Shown here in pieces: positions 28,482-37,838 of a DNA stretch of 64,000 nucleotides. The position numbers and the translations under genes were made by a program. Source of the stretch: Burkholderia metallica (GTDB lineage Bacteria > Pseudomonadota > Gammaproteobacteria > Burkholderiales > Burkholderiaceae). The notes beneath the pieces were generated by a model. It saw nothing but the letters and a program-made list of their open reading frames with translations. It was not told where the DNA came from and did not search any database. The DNA is taken from positions 186,001 through 250,000 of the forward strand of contig NZ_CADFDB010000004.1 in NCBI RefSeq assembly GCF_902832845.1, given 5' to 3'. Position 1 is the first letter of the stretch; each line of letters starts with the position of its first letter.

Positions 28482-29417
28482 TCATGCGCGCCGCCGCGGC
28501 GGCGCGTTGACGAGCGCGATGCCGGCCAGCACGAGCGCGGCCGCGGACATGAAGCGCCAGCCGACCGATTCGCCGAGCAGCAGCACGCCGAACGCGACGC
28601 CGAACAGCGGCGACAGGAACGTGAAGACGGACAGCCGCGACGCGCTGTAGCGCGTGAGCAGCCAGAACCACGACAGGTAGCTGACGAACGCGACGATCAC
28701 CGACTGGTACGCGAGGCTCGCCACCGCGACCGGCGTGACGTGCGCGAACGACACCTGGCCGAACAGCGCGGCAAGCGCGACCAGCACGAGCGCCGATACC
28801 GCGAGCTGATAGAACAGCGTCTTGCTCGCGCTCGCCCGTGCGAGCGCTGTTGAGCGCACGACGACGGTCGTCGCGGCCCACATCGCGCCGCCGAGGATCC
28901 CGAGCGCGTCGCCGGCAAGCCCCGCCAGCACGGAGGCGCCGGGCGCGCGCGGCTTCAGGAAGCCGTCCGCGAAGGCGAGCGCGATGCCGGCGAAAGCGAG
29001 GCCGACACCGGCCCACTGCGTGCGCTGCAGGCGCTCGCCGGGCGCGAACAGGTGCAGGCCGAGCGCGGTGAAGCACGGCGCCGTGTACAGGAAGATCGCC
29101 ATGTGCGACGCGCTCGTCAGCGTCAGCCCGAAGAACACGCAGACGAATTCACCGGCGAACAGCGCACCGGCCGCGAGGCCCGCGCCGAACGTGCCGTCCG
29201 CCTGGAACAGCGGCGTCCCGCGCGAACGGGCCCAGCCCCACAGCAGCAGCGCCGCGATCACCGAGCGCAGCCCGGCCTGGAACATCGGCGCGATCGCGGC
29301 GTTCGTGCTCTTGATCGCGACCTGCTGGAAGCCCCAGATCGCGCATAGCAGCAGCATCAGGCCGACGGCGCGGGTGTCGAGCGCGCGGCGCGCGGGGGCG
29401 GCGGCGCGTGCGGTCAT
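28482..29417 (-). CDS. DMT/EamA family transporter
   Basis: A 311-residue inner-membrane protein with about ten hydrophobic helices in two EamA repeats (about 15-155 and 165-305). LCAIWGFQQVAIKSTNAAIAP in the first repeat and SFVSYLSWFWLLTRYSASRLS-like sequence in the second are typical of the EamA/RhaT drug/metabolite transporter family. Members export amino acids or other metabolites; the substrate is not predictable. It is alone on the minus strand, convergent with rsmA, and followed upstream by the repeat-bearing gap before gloA. Confidence 0.85.
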   Translation of the reverse strand: MTARAAAPARRALDTRAVGLMLLLCAIWGFQQVAIKSTNAAIAPMFQAGLRSVIAALLLWGWARSRGTPLFQADGTFGAGLAAGALFAGEFVCVFFGLTLTSASHMAIFLYTAPCFTALGLHLFAPGERLQRTQWAGVGLAFAGIALAFADGFLKPRAPGASVLAGLAGDALGILGGAMWAATTVVVRSTALARASASKTLFYQLAVSALVLVALAALFGQVSFAHVTPVAVASLAYQSVIVAFVSYLSWFWLLTRYSASRLSVFTFLSPLFGVAFGVLLLGESVGWRFMSAAALVLAGIALVNAPPRRRA

Positions 29418-29816
29418 TGGCGAACCTCACCGGTTCGGTACGGCGGCTGCGGGATCGGGAGGGCGGCGCATCCGGCGCGCTCGAATCGGCGGTTTCGCAC
29501 GGCAGTGTGGCGGTAGGGAAGGGTAAGGGGTCGCGTTCGGGCGATGGGCCGCATGCCCGTTTTTGGTGCGAGGTGGACGGATGTTACCCGATCGGCGCGG
29601 TTTTCCGGTGTGGTGCGCGGAGCGGCCGGCGAGGATGGGGCGTATCGAGTGCGCACCGGCTTTGCGCGTCGGGCCGGACGCGCCGCCAGCGCCCGCAACT
29701 CGGCGCCCCCGGCTGGGCGCCCCCGGCTGGGCGCCCCCGGCTGGGCGCCCCCGGCGAATTTCACCCGACTCTGGTAGAGTTCCCGGTTCTGGAAAGTCCC
29801 CACAGGAGTACAACAC
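29418..29816. other. Gene-free gap between the DMT gene and gloA
   Basis: About 400 bases between divergent genes with no convincing reading frame of its own. It holds a 14-bp tandem repeat (29702-29756) and, just before gloA, the dyad ACTCT-GGT-AGAGT (29768-29780) with AGGAG at 29804-29808 as the gloA ribosome-binding site. Long open frames here run through the repeat on the minus strand and look like GC-driven artefacts. Confidence 0.6.
29702..29756. repeat. 14-bp tandem repeat upstream of gloA
   Basis: The unit GGCTGGGCGCCCCC is repeated exactly three times (29711-29724, 29725-29738, 29739-29752) with partial copies on both sides. Each unit contains the palindrome GGGCGCCC, so the array can fold into several alternative hairpins. 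It ends about 60 bases before the gloA start, in the promoter or 5' leader. Confidence 0.9.
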
Positions 29817-30206
29817 ATGCGATTGCTGCATACGATGCTGCGAGTCGGCGATCTCGACCGCTCGATCAAGTTCTACACCGAATTGCTCGGCATGAAGGTG
29901 CTGCGCCGCGACGACTATCCGGAAGGCAGGTTCACGCTCGCATTCGTCGGCTACGAGGACGAAAGCACGGGCACCGTGATCGAGTTGACCCACAACTGGG
30001 ATACGCCGGCTTACGATCTCGGCAACGGCTTCGGCCACCTCGCAGTGGAAGTCGACGACGCGTACGCGGCCTGCGACAGGATCAAGGCGCAAGGCGGCAA
30101 GGTCACGCGCGAAGCGGGCCCGATGAAGCACGGCACGACCGTGATCGCGTTCGTCGAGGATCCGGACGGCTACAAGATCGAATTCATCCAGAAGAAGGCG
30201 CACTGA
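29817..30206 (+). CDS. gloA: Lactoylglutathione lyase (glyoxalase I)
   Basis: A 129-residue enzyme that converts the hemithioacetal of methylglyoxal and glutathione to lactoylglutathione. All four metal ligands of the Ni-dependent bacterial enzyme are at the E. coli positions: H5, E56, H74 and E122. [13 protein letters not shown] and [12 protein letters not shown] are the two glyoxalase signature segments. The length matches the short Ni-type class and lacks the inserts of the Zn type. Monocistronic: preceded by a repeat-bearing leader and followed by a bidirectional terminator. Confidence 0.96.
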   Translation: MRLLHTMLRVGDLDRSIKFYTELLGMKVLRRDDYPEGRFTLAFVGYEDESTGTVIELTHNWDTPAYDLGNGFGHLAVEVDDAYAACDRIKAQGGKVTREAGPMKHGTTVIAFVEDPDGYKIEFIQKKAH

Positions 30207-30253
30207 GCGCCGGGTGAACCGGGCCGCGGCGCGCGACGTGCGCCGCGGCCGCA

Positions 30254-30292
30254 AAAAAGGGCGCTGCGGGGGTAACCCGCGGCGCCCTTTTT
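30254..30292. terminator. Bidirectional terminator between gloA and the YgjP-like gene
   Basis: AAAAAGGGCGC (30254-30264) pairs with GCGCCCTTTTT (30282-30292), with an inner GCGGG/CCCGC stem (30266-30270 with 30276-30280). Flanking A and T runs allow function on both strands, matching the two convergent genes. Confidence 0.88.
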
Positions 30293-30313
30293 CGTGGGCG
30301 GCGAAGCCGCGCG

Positions 30314-31201
30314 TCAAAGCGACGGCAGCAGCTCGGGCGGATGATGCTTGAGCGTGTGCCGCGCCTCGCGGAACTCGGGGAAGATCGATTCGACGGTCTG
30401 CCAGAAGGCCGGGCTGTGGTTCATCTCGCGCAGGTGCGACAGCTCGTGCGCGACGACGTAGTCGATGATCGACATCGGGAAATGGATCAGCCGCCAGTTC
30501 AGGCGAATCTTGCCGTCGCTCGAGCAGCTGCCCCAGCGCGTCGCAGCCGACGACAGCGCGTACATCGAATACGTGACGCCGAGCTTCTCCGCATAGACCG
30601 CGAGGCGTTCGCCGAAGATCCGCTTCGCTTCGCCCTGCAGCCAGCCCTGCACGCGATCCTTGATCTGCTGCATGTCGGCCTGCACGGACAGCGGCAGCGA
30701 CAGCCGCAGCGCATCGGCATCGAACGCGACGGCGCCCGCGCCGAGCGCGATCGTCACCGTCTTGCCGAGATACGGAAGCTGCGCGCCGTCGCGCCAGTCG
30801 ATCTGCGGCAGCGCGCGCTGCTCGGTGCGCGTCTTCCACTCCGCGAGTTTCGCGAAGATCCAGCGTTGTTTCTCGGAAATCGCGGCTTCGATGTCGGCGA
30901 GCGTGACCCAGCGCGGTGCGGTGATCGACAGCCCGCTGCCGTCGATCGTGAAGCCGATCGTGCGGCGCGCGGAGCGCTTCAGCCGGTATTCGAGCACGCG
31001 GCTGTCGAGTGCGAACGTACGCACGCGTGAGCGATCGGGCGCCGGGCGCGGATCGAGCGGCGCGGCGGGAGCAGCGTCGGGCGGCGCCGGCGGCGTGGCG
31101 GGCGCCGACGGTGCGGCGGCCGGCCCGTCGAAGAGCGGCAGATCCATCTGGCGATGATCGAGGGCCACGACGGCAGGCCGTGGCCGCGGACGCTGTTTCA
31201 T
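30314..31201 (-). CDS. YgjP-like (DUF45/M48 type) zinc metallopeptidase
   Basis: A 295-residue protein. After a Pro/Ala-rich N-terminal 55 residues comes the YgjP-like domain: SAATRWGSCSSDGKIRLNWRL, then the zinc motif HELSHLREMNHSPAFW (HExxH plus a third His) and FPEFREARHTLK. YgjP-like proteins (DUF45) are predicted cytoplasmic metallopeptidases of unknown substrate. The start at 31201 gives MKQRPRPRP; longer in-frame starts run into the plsC region. It is last in the minus-strand glyQ-glyS-gmhB-plsC series, 46 bp after plsC. Confidence 0.85.
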   Translation of the reverse strand: MKQRPRPRPAVVALDHRQMDLPLFDGPAAAPSAPATPPAPPDAAPAAPLDPRPAPDRSRVRTFALDSRVLEYRLKRSARRTIGFTIDGSGLSITAPRWVTLADIEAAISEKQRWIFAKLAEWKTRTEQRALPQIDWRDGAQLPYLGKTVTIALGAGAVAFDADALRLSLPLSVQADMQQIKDRVQGWLQGEAKRIFGERLAVYAEKLGVTYSMYALSSAATRWGSCSSDGKIRLNWRLIHFPMSIIDYVVAHELSHLREMNHSPAFWQTVESIFPEFREARHTLKHHPPELLPSL

Positions 31202-31247
31202 CAGTTCGCTTCTTTTTGTCGTACGCAACGGCTGCAACCCGGGAACG

Positions 31248-32012
31248 TCAGGCACGCGCGGCATCGCGCGTGCCGGCATTGCCCGCCTGGCGATACGAAT
31301 CCGGATCGATCCGGCGCATCTCCGCTTCGATCCATGCTTCGACCTGCGAGTTCAACGCATCGGGCGTCAGCCCTTCGCTCGGAATCGGCTTGCCGATCGA
31401 CACGGTGACGACGCCCGGGAATTTCGTGAACGAGTTGCGCGGCCACACCCGACCTGCATTGTGCGCGATCGGCACGACGGGCGCACCGGTTTCGATCGCG
31501 AAGCGCGCGCCGCCCGTCTTGTACTTGCCCTGCTTGCCGACCGGCGTGCGCGTGCCTTCCGGGAACATGATCATCCATGCGCCTTCCGACAGGCGCTTCT
31601 TGCCCTGGCGGATCACCGACGTGAACGCGTTCTTGCCTTCCTTGCGGTTGATGTTGACCATGTGCAGCATCCCGAGCGCCCAGCCGAAGAACGGCACGTA
31701 CAGCAGCTCGCGCTTGAACACGTAGCAGAGCGGCTTCGGCATCAGCGCCGGAAACGCGAGCGTTTCCCACGCGGACTGGTGCTTCGACAGCAGCACGGCC
31801 GGGCCGTCGGGCAGGTTCTCCATCCCTTCGATGCGGTAGCGGATGCCGTTCAGCCAGCGCACGACCCACAGCGTCGACTTGCACCAGCCGGCCGCCATCC
31901 AGTAGCGCGCATCGGGGCGCATGAACGGAAAGGCGATGAAGCACGCGGTGGCGTACGGCACCGTGTACACGATGAAGTAGATCAGCAGCAGCAGGGAGCG
32001 GATGAAGCGCAT
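31248..32012 (-). CDS. plsC: 1-acyl-sn-glycerol-3-phosphate acyltransferase
   Basis: A 254-residue lysophosphatidic acid acyltransferase making phosphatidic acid at the inner membrane. An N-terminal hydrophobic anchor (about 4-30) precedes the acyltransferase domain. Motif III is the usual FPEGTRTP. Motif I reads KHQSAWE (H78 to E83), so the normal HX4D catalytic pair is HX4E here. VVPIAHNAGRVWPR is motif IV. The start at 32012 is chosen over upstream in-frame codons by family length. It lies between gmhB and the YgjP-like gene in a minus-strand operon. Confidence 0.9.
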   Translation of the reverse strand: MRFIRSLLLLIYFIVYTVPYATACFIAFPFMRPDARYWMAAGWCKSTLWVVRWLNGIRYRIEGMENLPDGPAVLLSKHQSAWETLAFPALMPKPLCYVFKRELLYVPFFGWALGMLHMVNINRKEGKNAFTSVIRQGKKRLSEGAWMIMFPEGTRTPVGKQGKYKTGGARFAIETGAPVVPIAHNAGRVWPRNSFTKFPGVVTVSIGKPIPSEGLTPDALNSQVEAWIEAEMRRIDPDSYRQAGNAGTRDAARA

Positions 32013-32055
32013 CGGCGGAAGTCTGGCGTTGGGGAGAATGCGCGCGGCGGCTGCA

Positions 32056-32619
32056 TCACTCGTGTTCGTGTGAAAGGAAATCGAGCGCAAATGCGCGCAG
32101 GTCGTCGTGGACCTTCGTGCCCGGCGGCAGGTTGCCGCCGGCGAGCGTCTTCTTGCCCTTGCCGGTGAGCACGAGGTGCGGCTGGAAGCCGACCGCGACG
32201 CCGGCCTGCAGGTCGCGCAGCGAATCGCCGACGACCGGCGTGTGATCGGGATCGAGCTCGAAGCGCTCGGCGATCATCTGCATCATGCCGGGTTTCGGCT
32301 TGCGGCAGTCGCAGTGATCCTCGGCCGTGTGCGGGCAGAAGAACACCGCGTCGATGCGCGCGCCGACCGCGGCCGCCGCGCGATGCATCTTCAGATGCAT
32401 CGCGTTGAGCGCGGCCATGTCGAACAGCCCGCGACCGATGCCGGACTGGTTGGTCGCGACGACCACGCGATAACCGGCGTGGTTGAGCCGGGCGATCGCC
32501 TCGAGGGCGCCGGGCAGCGCGATCCATTCGTCGGGCGTCTTGATGAACGCATCCGAATCGACGTTGATCACGCCGTCCCGGTCGAGGACGACGAGCTTTC
32601 GGTTGGGGCTGGTCGGCAT
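32056..32619 (-). CDS. gmhB: D-glycero-beta-D-manno-heptose 1,7-bisphosphate 7-phosphatase
   Basis: A 187-residue HAD phosphatase of LPS heptose synthesis, removing the 7-phosphate of heptose bisphosphate. The catalytic DxD is in VVLDRDGVIN (D13, D15). The zinc-binding insert is visible as CPHTAEDHCDCRKPKP, the mark of GmhB against other HAD enzymes. VGDSLRDLQAG holds the magnesium-binding Asp. It lies 10 bp after glyS and 43 bp before plsC, in an operon that links tRNA charging with envelope genes. Confidence 0.93.
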   Translation of the reverse strand: MPTSPNRKLVVLDRDGVINVDSDAFIKTPDEWIALPGALEAIARLNHAGYRVVVATNQSGIGRGLFDMAALNAMHLKMHRAAAAVGARIDAVFFCPHTAEDHCDCRKPKPGMMQMIAERFELDPDHTPVVGDSLRDLQAGVAVGFQPHLVLTGKGKKTLAGGNLPPGTKVHDDLRAFALDFLSHEHE

Positions 32620-32629
32620 CGTTCGGCCC

Positions 32630-34729
32630 TTACGCAGCGAGCTTCGAGATGTCGGCGACGCAGTTCATCTGCTGATGCAGCGCGGACAGCAGCGCGAGAC
32701 GGTTCGCGCGCAGCGCCGGATCGTCCGCGTTGACCATCACGTCGTTGAAGAACGTGTCGACCGGCGCGCGCAGCGCGGCGAGCGCCGACAGCGCGCCCGT
32801 GTATGCACGCGCCTCGAGCTGCGACTGCACGTGCGGCGTCACGGCGGCGAGCTGTTCGTGCAGCGCCTTCTCGGCGGCCTCGACGAGCAGCGCCGGCTGC
32901 ACCGCGCCGTTCGCGCCGCCTTCCGACTTCTTCAGGATGTTCGAGATCCGCTTGTTCGCGGCCGCGAGCGCTTCCGCTTCCACAAGATGCGTGAATTCGC
33001 GCACCGCGTCGAGGCGTGCGACGAGATCGTCGATGCGCGTCGGGTTCAGGCTCAGCACCGCGTCGACTTCGCCGGCCGAGTAGCCGCGCTCGCGCAGCAG
33101 GCCGCGCAGGCGGTCCATGAAGAACGCGAGAATCGCATCGGTCGATTCGGCGACGCCCGGCATGCCCTCGAAGCGCGCGTGGGCCGTGCGCAGCAGCGAC
33201 ACGAGGTCGAGCGGCAACTGCTTCTCGAGCAGCAGGCGCAGCACGCCGAGCGCGTGGCGGCGCAGCGCGAACGGGTCCTTCTCGCCGGTCGGCGCGAGGC
33301 CGATGCCCCAGATGCCGACGATCGTCTCGAGCTTGTCGGCGAGCGCGACGGCGGTCGACACGGGTGTGGTCGGCAGTGCGTCGCCGGAGAAGCGCGGCTG
33401 GTAGTGCTCGGCGCACGCGAGCGCGACGTCGTCGGCTTCGCCGTCGTGGCGCGCGTAGTACGTGCCCATCGTGCCCTGCAGTTCCGGGAATTCGCCGACC
33501 ATGTCGGTCAGCAGGTCGGCCTTCGCGAGGCGCGCGGCGCGCTTCGCGTGCGCGGCGTCGGCGCCGATCGCGGGCGCGATCTCGCCGGCCAGCGCCTCGA
33601 GGCGCTCGACGCGCGCGAGCGCCGAACCGAGCTTGTTGTGATACACGACGTTCGCGAGCAGCGGCACGCGCTCCGCGAGCGGCTTCTTCTTGTCCTGCTC
33701 GAAGAAGAACTTCGCATCGGCGAGGCGCGGGCGCACGACGCGCTCGTTGCCTTCGATGATCTCGCCCGGCGTCTTCGTGTCGATGTTCGACACGATCAGG
33801 AAGCGCGAGCGCAGCTTGCCGCCGACGTCGGTCAGCGCGAAATACTTCTGGTTCGTCTGCATCGTGAGGATCAGGCATTCCTGCGGCACCTGCAGGAATT
33901 CGTCCTCGAAGCGGCACGGATAGACGACCGGCCATTCGACCAGCGACGTCACTTCGTCGAGCAGTGCTTCGGGCATCACGACCGTGTCGCCGTCCGCATG
34001 CTCGTTCAGCTGCGTGCGGATCGTTTCGCGGCGGTCGGCGAAGTGCGCAATCACGCGGCCCTTGTCGCGCAGCGTGTCGGCGTACGCGTGCGCATGCTGG
34101 ATCGCGACGAGGCCGTCGGACAGGAAGCGGTGGCCGAGCGTCGTGTCGCCGGCGTCGATGCCGAACGCGGTCACGGGCACGATGCGATCGTCGTGCAGCA
34201 CGGTCAGGCGATGCACGGGGCGCACGAACTTCACGTCGGAGCCGTCCGGGCGCTGGTAGGTCATGAACTTCGGGATCGGCAGCTTCGCGAGCGTTTCGTC
34301 GAGCGCGGCCTGCAGGCCGTCGGCGAGCGTCGCGCCGGCCGCCGAATAATTGACGAAGAACGCTTCGGCCTTGCCGTCCTGCGCGCGCTCGAGATCGGCG
34401 ATCGACAGGTTCGGGTGGCCGAGCGCCGCGAGCTTCTTCGCGAGCGGCGCGGTGGGCTTGCCTTCGGCGTCGAGCGCCACCGATACGGGCAGGACCTTTT
34501 CGCGGACCTGCTTTTCCGGTGCGACGGCGCGCACGTTCTGCACGACGACGGCGAGGCGGCGCGGCGTCGCGTAGCGTTCGAACACGAGTTCGCCGTCGAC
34601 GAGGTCGCGCGCGGCGAGGCGTTGCGCGAGGCCTTCGGCGAATGCGTCGCCGAGGCGCGCGAGGGCCTTCGGCGGCAGCTCTTCGGTCAGCAGTTCGACG
34701 AGCAGGGGGGCGGGATGATTGTGCGTCAT
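32630..34729 (-). CDS. glyS: Glycyl-tRNA synthetase beta subunit
   Basis: A 699-residue beta chain of the alpha2beta2 bacterial GlyRS, close to the usual length. The N-terminus [21 protein letters not shown]-like and [15 protein letters not shown] motifs are characteristic, and the C-terminal DALR-like anticodon region is present. The beta subunit binds tRNA-Gly and helps catalysis by the alpha subunit. The start at 34729 gives the family N-terminus. It begins 22 bp after glyQ and is followed 10 bp later by gmhB. Confidence 0.96.
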   Translation of the reverse strand: MTHNHPAPLLVELLTEELPPKALARLGDAFAEGLAQRLAARDLVDGELVFERYATPRRLAVVVQNVRAVAPEKQVREKVLPVSVALDAEGKPTAPLAKKLAALGHPNLSIADLERAQDGKAEAFFVNYSAAGATLADGLQAALDETLAKLPIPKFMTYQRPDGSDVKFVRPVHRLTVLHDDRIVPVTAFGIDAGDTTLGHRFLSDGLVAIQHAHAYADTLRDKGRVIAHFADRRETIRTQLNEHADGDTVVMPEALLDEVTSLVEWPVVYPCRFEDEFLQVPQECLILTMQTNQKYFALTDVGGKLRSRFLIVSNIDTKTPGEIIEGNERVVRPRLADAKFFFEQDKKKPLAERVPLLANVVYHNKLGSALARVERLEALAGEIAPAIGADAAHAKRAARLAKADLLTDMVGEFPELQGTMGTYYARHDGEADDVALACAEHYQPRFSGDALPTTPVSTAVALADKLETIVGIWGIGLAPTGEKDPFALRRHALGVLRLLLEKQLPLDLVSLLRTAHARFEGMPGVAESTDAILAFFMDRLRGLLRERGYSAGEVDAVLSLNPTRIDDLVARLDAVREFTHLVEAEALAAANKRISNILKKSEGGANGAVQPALLVEAAEKALHEQLAAVTPHVQSQLEARAYTGALSALAALRAPVDTFFNDVMVNADDPALRANRLALLSALHQQMNCVADISKLAA

Positions 34730-34751
34730 GTTTGGATGAAATCTCGTCTCG

Positions 34752-35756
34752 TCAGACCTGATCGATGTTGCGTTCGACCTTGAGCGGCGGCACCCATGCC
34801 GGCTGTGCGGCGTCCTGGGCGTCGGTGGTGAGGCCCGGCACGCCCGGCGGGTTGCCGAGCATCGGGAAGCCGAGCTTCTCGCGCGAGTCGTAGTAAGCCT
34901 GGGCGACGAGACGCGACAGCGCGCGGATGCGGCCGATGTATGCCGCGCGCTCGGTGACCGAGATCGCGCCGCGCGCATCGAGCAGGTTGAACGTGTGGCC
35001 GGCCTTCAGCACGAGTTCGTACGCGGGCAGCGCGAGCTGCGCGTCGATCATCTTCTTCGCTTCCGCCTCGTAGCTGTTGAAGAACGTGAACAGCAGGTCG
35101 ACGTTCGCGTGCTCGAAGTTGTAGGTCGACTGCTCGACCTCGTTCTGGTGGTAGACGTCGCCGTACGACAGGCGGCGCAGCTCGGGGCCGTTCGGGCCGT
35201 GCTCTTCCCACTCGGTCCACACGAGGTCGTACACGTTCTCGACCTTCTGCAGGTACATCGCGAGGCGCTCGAGGCCGTACGTGATTTCGCCGAGCACGGG
35301 CTTGCATTCGAGGCCGCCGACTTCCTGGAAGTACGTGAACTGCGTGACTTCCATTCCGTTCAGCCACACTTCCCAGCCGAGGCCCCACGCGCCGAGCGTC
35401 GGGTTTTCCCAGTCGTCCTCGACGAAGCGCACGTCGTTCTGCTTCAGGTCGAAGCCGAGTGCCTCGAGCGAGCCGAGGTACAGGTCGAGGATGTTTTCCG
35501 GCGCCGGCTTGAGCACGACCTGGTACTGGTAGTAGTGCTGCAGGCGGTTCGGGTTCTCGCCGTAGCGGCCGTCCTTCGGGCGGCGCGACGGCTGCACGTA
35601 CGCGGCGCGCCACGGCTCGGGGCCGACCGCGCGCAGGAACGTGTGGACGTGCGACGTGCCCGCGCCGACTTCCATGTCGATGGGCTGGAGCAGGGCGCAA
35701 CCCTGCTTGTCCCAGTAGGACTGCAGCGTCAGGATGATTTGCTGAAACGTAAGCAT
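34752..35756 (-). CDS. glyQ: Glycyl-tRNA synthetase alpha subunit
   Basis: A 334-residue alpha subunit carrying the class II catalytic site. The sequence is highly conserved: [14 protein letters not shown] at the N-terminus, [44 protein letters not shown]-type motif 2 region, and a [10 protein letters not shown] motif near the Gly-AMP site. The C-terminus is slightly extended ([16 protein letters not shown]). It is the first gene of the operon glyQ-glyS-gmhB-plsC-ygjP-like. No T-box leader is seen upstream, as expected outside Gram-positives. Confidence 0.97.
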   Translation of the reverse strand: MLTFQQIILTLQSYWDKQGCALLQPIDMEVGAGTSHVHTFLRAVGPEPWRAAYVQPSRRPKDGRYGENPNRLQHYYQYQVVLKPAPENILDLYLGSLEALGFDLKQNDVRFVEDDWENPTLGAWGLGWEVWLNGMEVTQFTYFQEVGGLECKPVLGEITYGLERLAMYLQKVENVYDLVWTEWEEHGPNGPELRRLSYGDVYHQNEVEQSTYNFEHANVDLLFTFFNSYEAEAKKMIDAQLALPAYELVLKAGHTFNLLDARGAISVTERAAYIGRIRALSRLVAQAYYDSREKLGFPMLGNPPGVPGLTTDAQDAAQPAWVPPLKVERNIDQV

Positions 35757-36088
35757 GAAGAGCCTTCGTGGCGCGGGCGCTCCGTTGCGGGCGGCGCTCC
35801 GGGCGGGGCCCGGAGGGTCGGCTCGCGCGGCGGCGCGGCTTGTTAGTGTGCTGAAACGCGTAATTTTACCGGATCGGCGGGCGGATGCGGCCGGAACGCG
35901 GGCGGGTGCACCGCCCGCCTCGTTCGAGCGGCGTGCGCGGGCGCGGCCGACGCACGCCGGGCAGCCCGCGCGCGGCACGTCGCGACGCGGCGGCCGCACG
36001 GTGTCGCACGGTTTCGCGCGGGCGTTAAGATGCGCGTATTGCGGTGCGCGCGACGCGTGCCGCGCCACCGCTTGCCGAACCCGACCGC
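35757..36088. other. Divergent intergenic region between glyQ and the TPR gene
   Basis: About 330 very GC-rich bases. On the minus strand TAAAAT at 35868-35863 could be the -10 of glyQ, without a good -35. I see no gene, repeat or riboswitch here. Confidence 0.4.
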
Positions 36089-37762
36089 ATGGACGATCCG
36101 ACCGACATCCTCATTCCGCTGCTTCCGCCTTTCCTCGCGCTGCTCGGGCAGGCCGCCGACGCGCAGGCGCGCGGCGAGCACGCCACGCACGACGTGTGGC
36201 TCGCCGCCGCCGCGCACCTGCATGCGGTCGATGACGATGCGCTCGCGCAGCTCACCGGCGTGCTCGTCGCGCGGCAGCGCACGGCCGACGCGGTTGCGCT
36301 CGCCGAATGCGCGGCGCGCGTGCGGCCTGGCGCGCCCGCGTATTTCAATCTCGGCTACGCGCTGCAGATGGCCGGCCGTCACGCGGATGCCGTGGCGCCC
36401 TATCGCGCGGCGCTGGCGCTCGATGCCGGGCGGCCGTCGCTGCGCAACAACCTCGCGATCGCGCTGCGGCTGTCGGGCGGTGATCGTGCCGAAGAGGTCG
36501 CGCTGCTCGACGCGGCGGTACAGGCCGATCCGCGCGACGTGCAGGCGTGGATCAACCTCGTCGTCGCGCGGATCGCGATGCACGACCTGGACGGCGCGCT
36601 CGCGTGCGCGGCGCGGCTCGTCGAGCTCGCGCCCGACAACGCGCTCGCGATGAACAACGTCGCGATGGCGATGAAGGAGGCGCAGCGGTGGGACGATGCC
36701 GAGCGTTATGCGGCGCGCGCGTGCGAGCTGGCGCCCGACGACGCGTCGTACCGTTTCAACCTGGCGATCATCCAGCTCGTGCGCGGCAATTTCGCGGCCG
36801 GCTGGCAGGGCCACGAGGCGCGCTGGGACGGCGCGGGCGAGTTGCGCGGCCGCCGGCCGGCGCTGCCGGGCCCGCGCTGGCAGGGCGAGCCGCTCGCCGG
36901 CAAGACGCTGCTGGTGTGGGGCGAGCAGGGGCTCGGCGACGTGCTGCAGTTCTGCCGCTACGTCGTGCCGCTCGCCGAACGCGTGCATCGCGAAGGCGGC
37001 CGGCTCGCGTGGAATACGTTTCCGGCGGTCGGCTCGTTGATGCAGCGCAGCCTCGGCGCGCATGCGGACGTGTTCGGCGCGGGGGGCGGCGTCGACGTGC
37101 TGCCCGCCTTCGATTACGAAGTCCCGCTGATCGGCCTGCCGCTGATGCTCGGCATGGAGGCGTCGACGCTCGCGTCGTCGGTGCCGTATCTGCGGGCCGA
37201 TCCGCACGCGCGCGACGCGTGGCGCGCGCGGCTCGCGGGCGAGCGCCGGCTGAAGGTCGGGCTCGTGTGGACGGGCAGCGCGGGGCACCAGCGCAATCCG
37301 TTCCGGCGCGTCGGGCTCGAGCGCTATGCCGACGCGTTCCGCGGAATCGACGGCGCCGCGTTCTATTCGCTGCAGCCGGGCGCGGAAGCCGATGTCGAGG
37401 CCGCGCGTGCGGCCGGCTTCGCGATTGAGGATTTCACGGGGGAACTGACGAGCTTCGACGAGACGGCCGCGTTCATCGGCGCGCTGGATCTCGTGATCAC
37501 CGTGTGCACGTCGGTCGCGCACCTGGCGGGCGCGCTCGGCGCGCGCACGTGGGTGCTGCTCGACGTGAATCCGCACTGGCCGTGGCAGCTCGAACGCACG
37601 GACAGCCCGTGGTATCCGAGCGCGACGCTGTACCGGCAGGCGGCGTTCGGCGCGTGGGCGCCGGTGATGGAGGCGGTGAGTCGCGACCTGCGGCGTCTGG
37701 CCGCGCAGCCGCTTCAGTCGGCAGTGTCGGGCGAGTCGGCCGACTTGTCCCCGCGGGCCTGA
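36089..37762 (+). CDS. TPR-repeat protein with a glycosyltransferase-like C-terminal domain
   Basis: A 557-residue protein. Residues about 75-265 form five or so tetratricopeptide repeats ([27 protein letters not shown]-type units followed by NNLAIAL, NNVAMAM and RFNLAIIQL). The C-terminal half has [48 protein letters not shown] and [20 protein letters not shown]. This is a pattern known from TPR-glycosyltransferase proteins with a GT-B/GT9-like fold, such as those related to O-GlcNAc transferase. No signal peptide. It is isolated between two minus-strand operons, so its acceptor is unknown. Confidence 0.78.
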   Translation: MDDPTDILIPLLPPFLALLGQAADAQARGEHATHDVWLAAAAHLHAVDDDALAQLTGVLVARQRTADAVALAECAARVRPGAPAYFNLGYALQMAGRHADAVAPYRAALALDAGRPSLRNNLAIALRLSGGDRAEEVALLDAAVQADPRDVQAWINLVVARIAMHDLDGALACAARLVELAPDNALAMNNVAMAMKEAQRWDDAERYAARACELAPDDASYRFNLAIIQLVRGNFAAGWQGHEARWDGAGELRGRRPALPGPRWQGEPLAGKTLLVWGEQGLGDVLQFCRYVVPLAERVHREGGRLAWNTFPAVGSLMQRSLGAHADVFGAGGGVDVLPAFDYEVPLIGLPLMLGMEASTLASSVPYLRADPHARDAWRARLAGERRLKVGLVWTGSAGHQRNPFRRVGLERYADAFRGIDGAAFYSLQPGAEADVEAARAAGFAIEDFTGELTSFDETAAFIGALDLVITVCTSVAHLAGALGARTWVLLDVNPHWPWQLERTDSPWYPSATLYRQAAFGAWAPVMEAVSRDLRRLAAQPLQSAVSGESADLSPRA

Positions 37763-37838
37763 GCGCCCGGCCGGCTCGCGACGGCCGTGCCGCTGCATGC
37801 AACAGCGGCCGCGCATTGCGCGGCGGCCTCGCGTTGCG

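Noticed and set aside
29702-29756. Possible CRISPR array
   Set aside because: The units are 14 bp with no spacers; it is a simple tandem repeat.
29427-30839. A minus-strand frame running through the 14-bp repeat and gloA
   Set aside because: It is open because the repeat and GC-rich sequence lack stops; gloA with all four metal ligands is on the other strand.
35757-36088. Possible T-box leader upstream of glyQ
   Set aside because: No T-box sequence or specifier stem is visible, and such leaders are essentially absent from this group.
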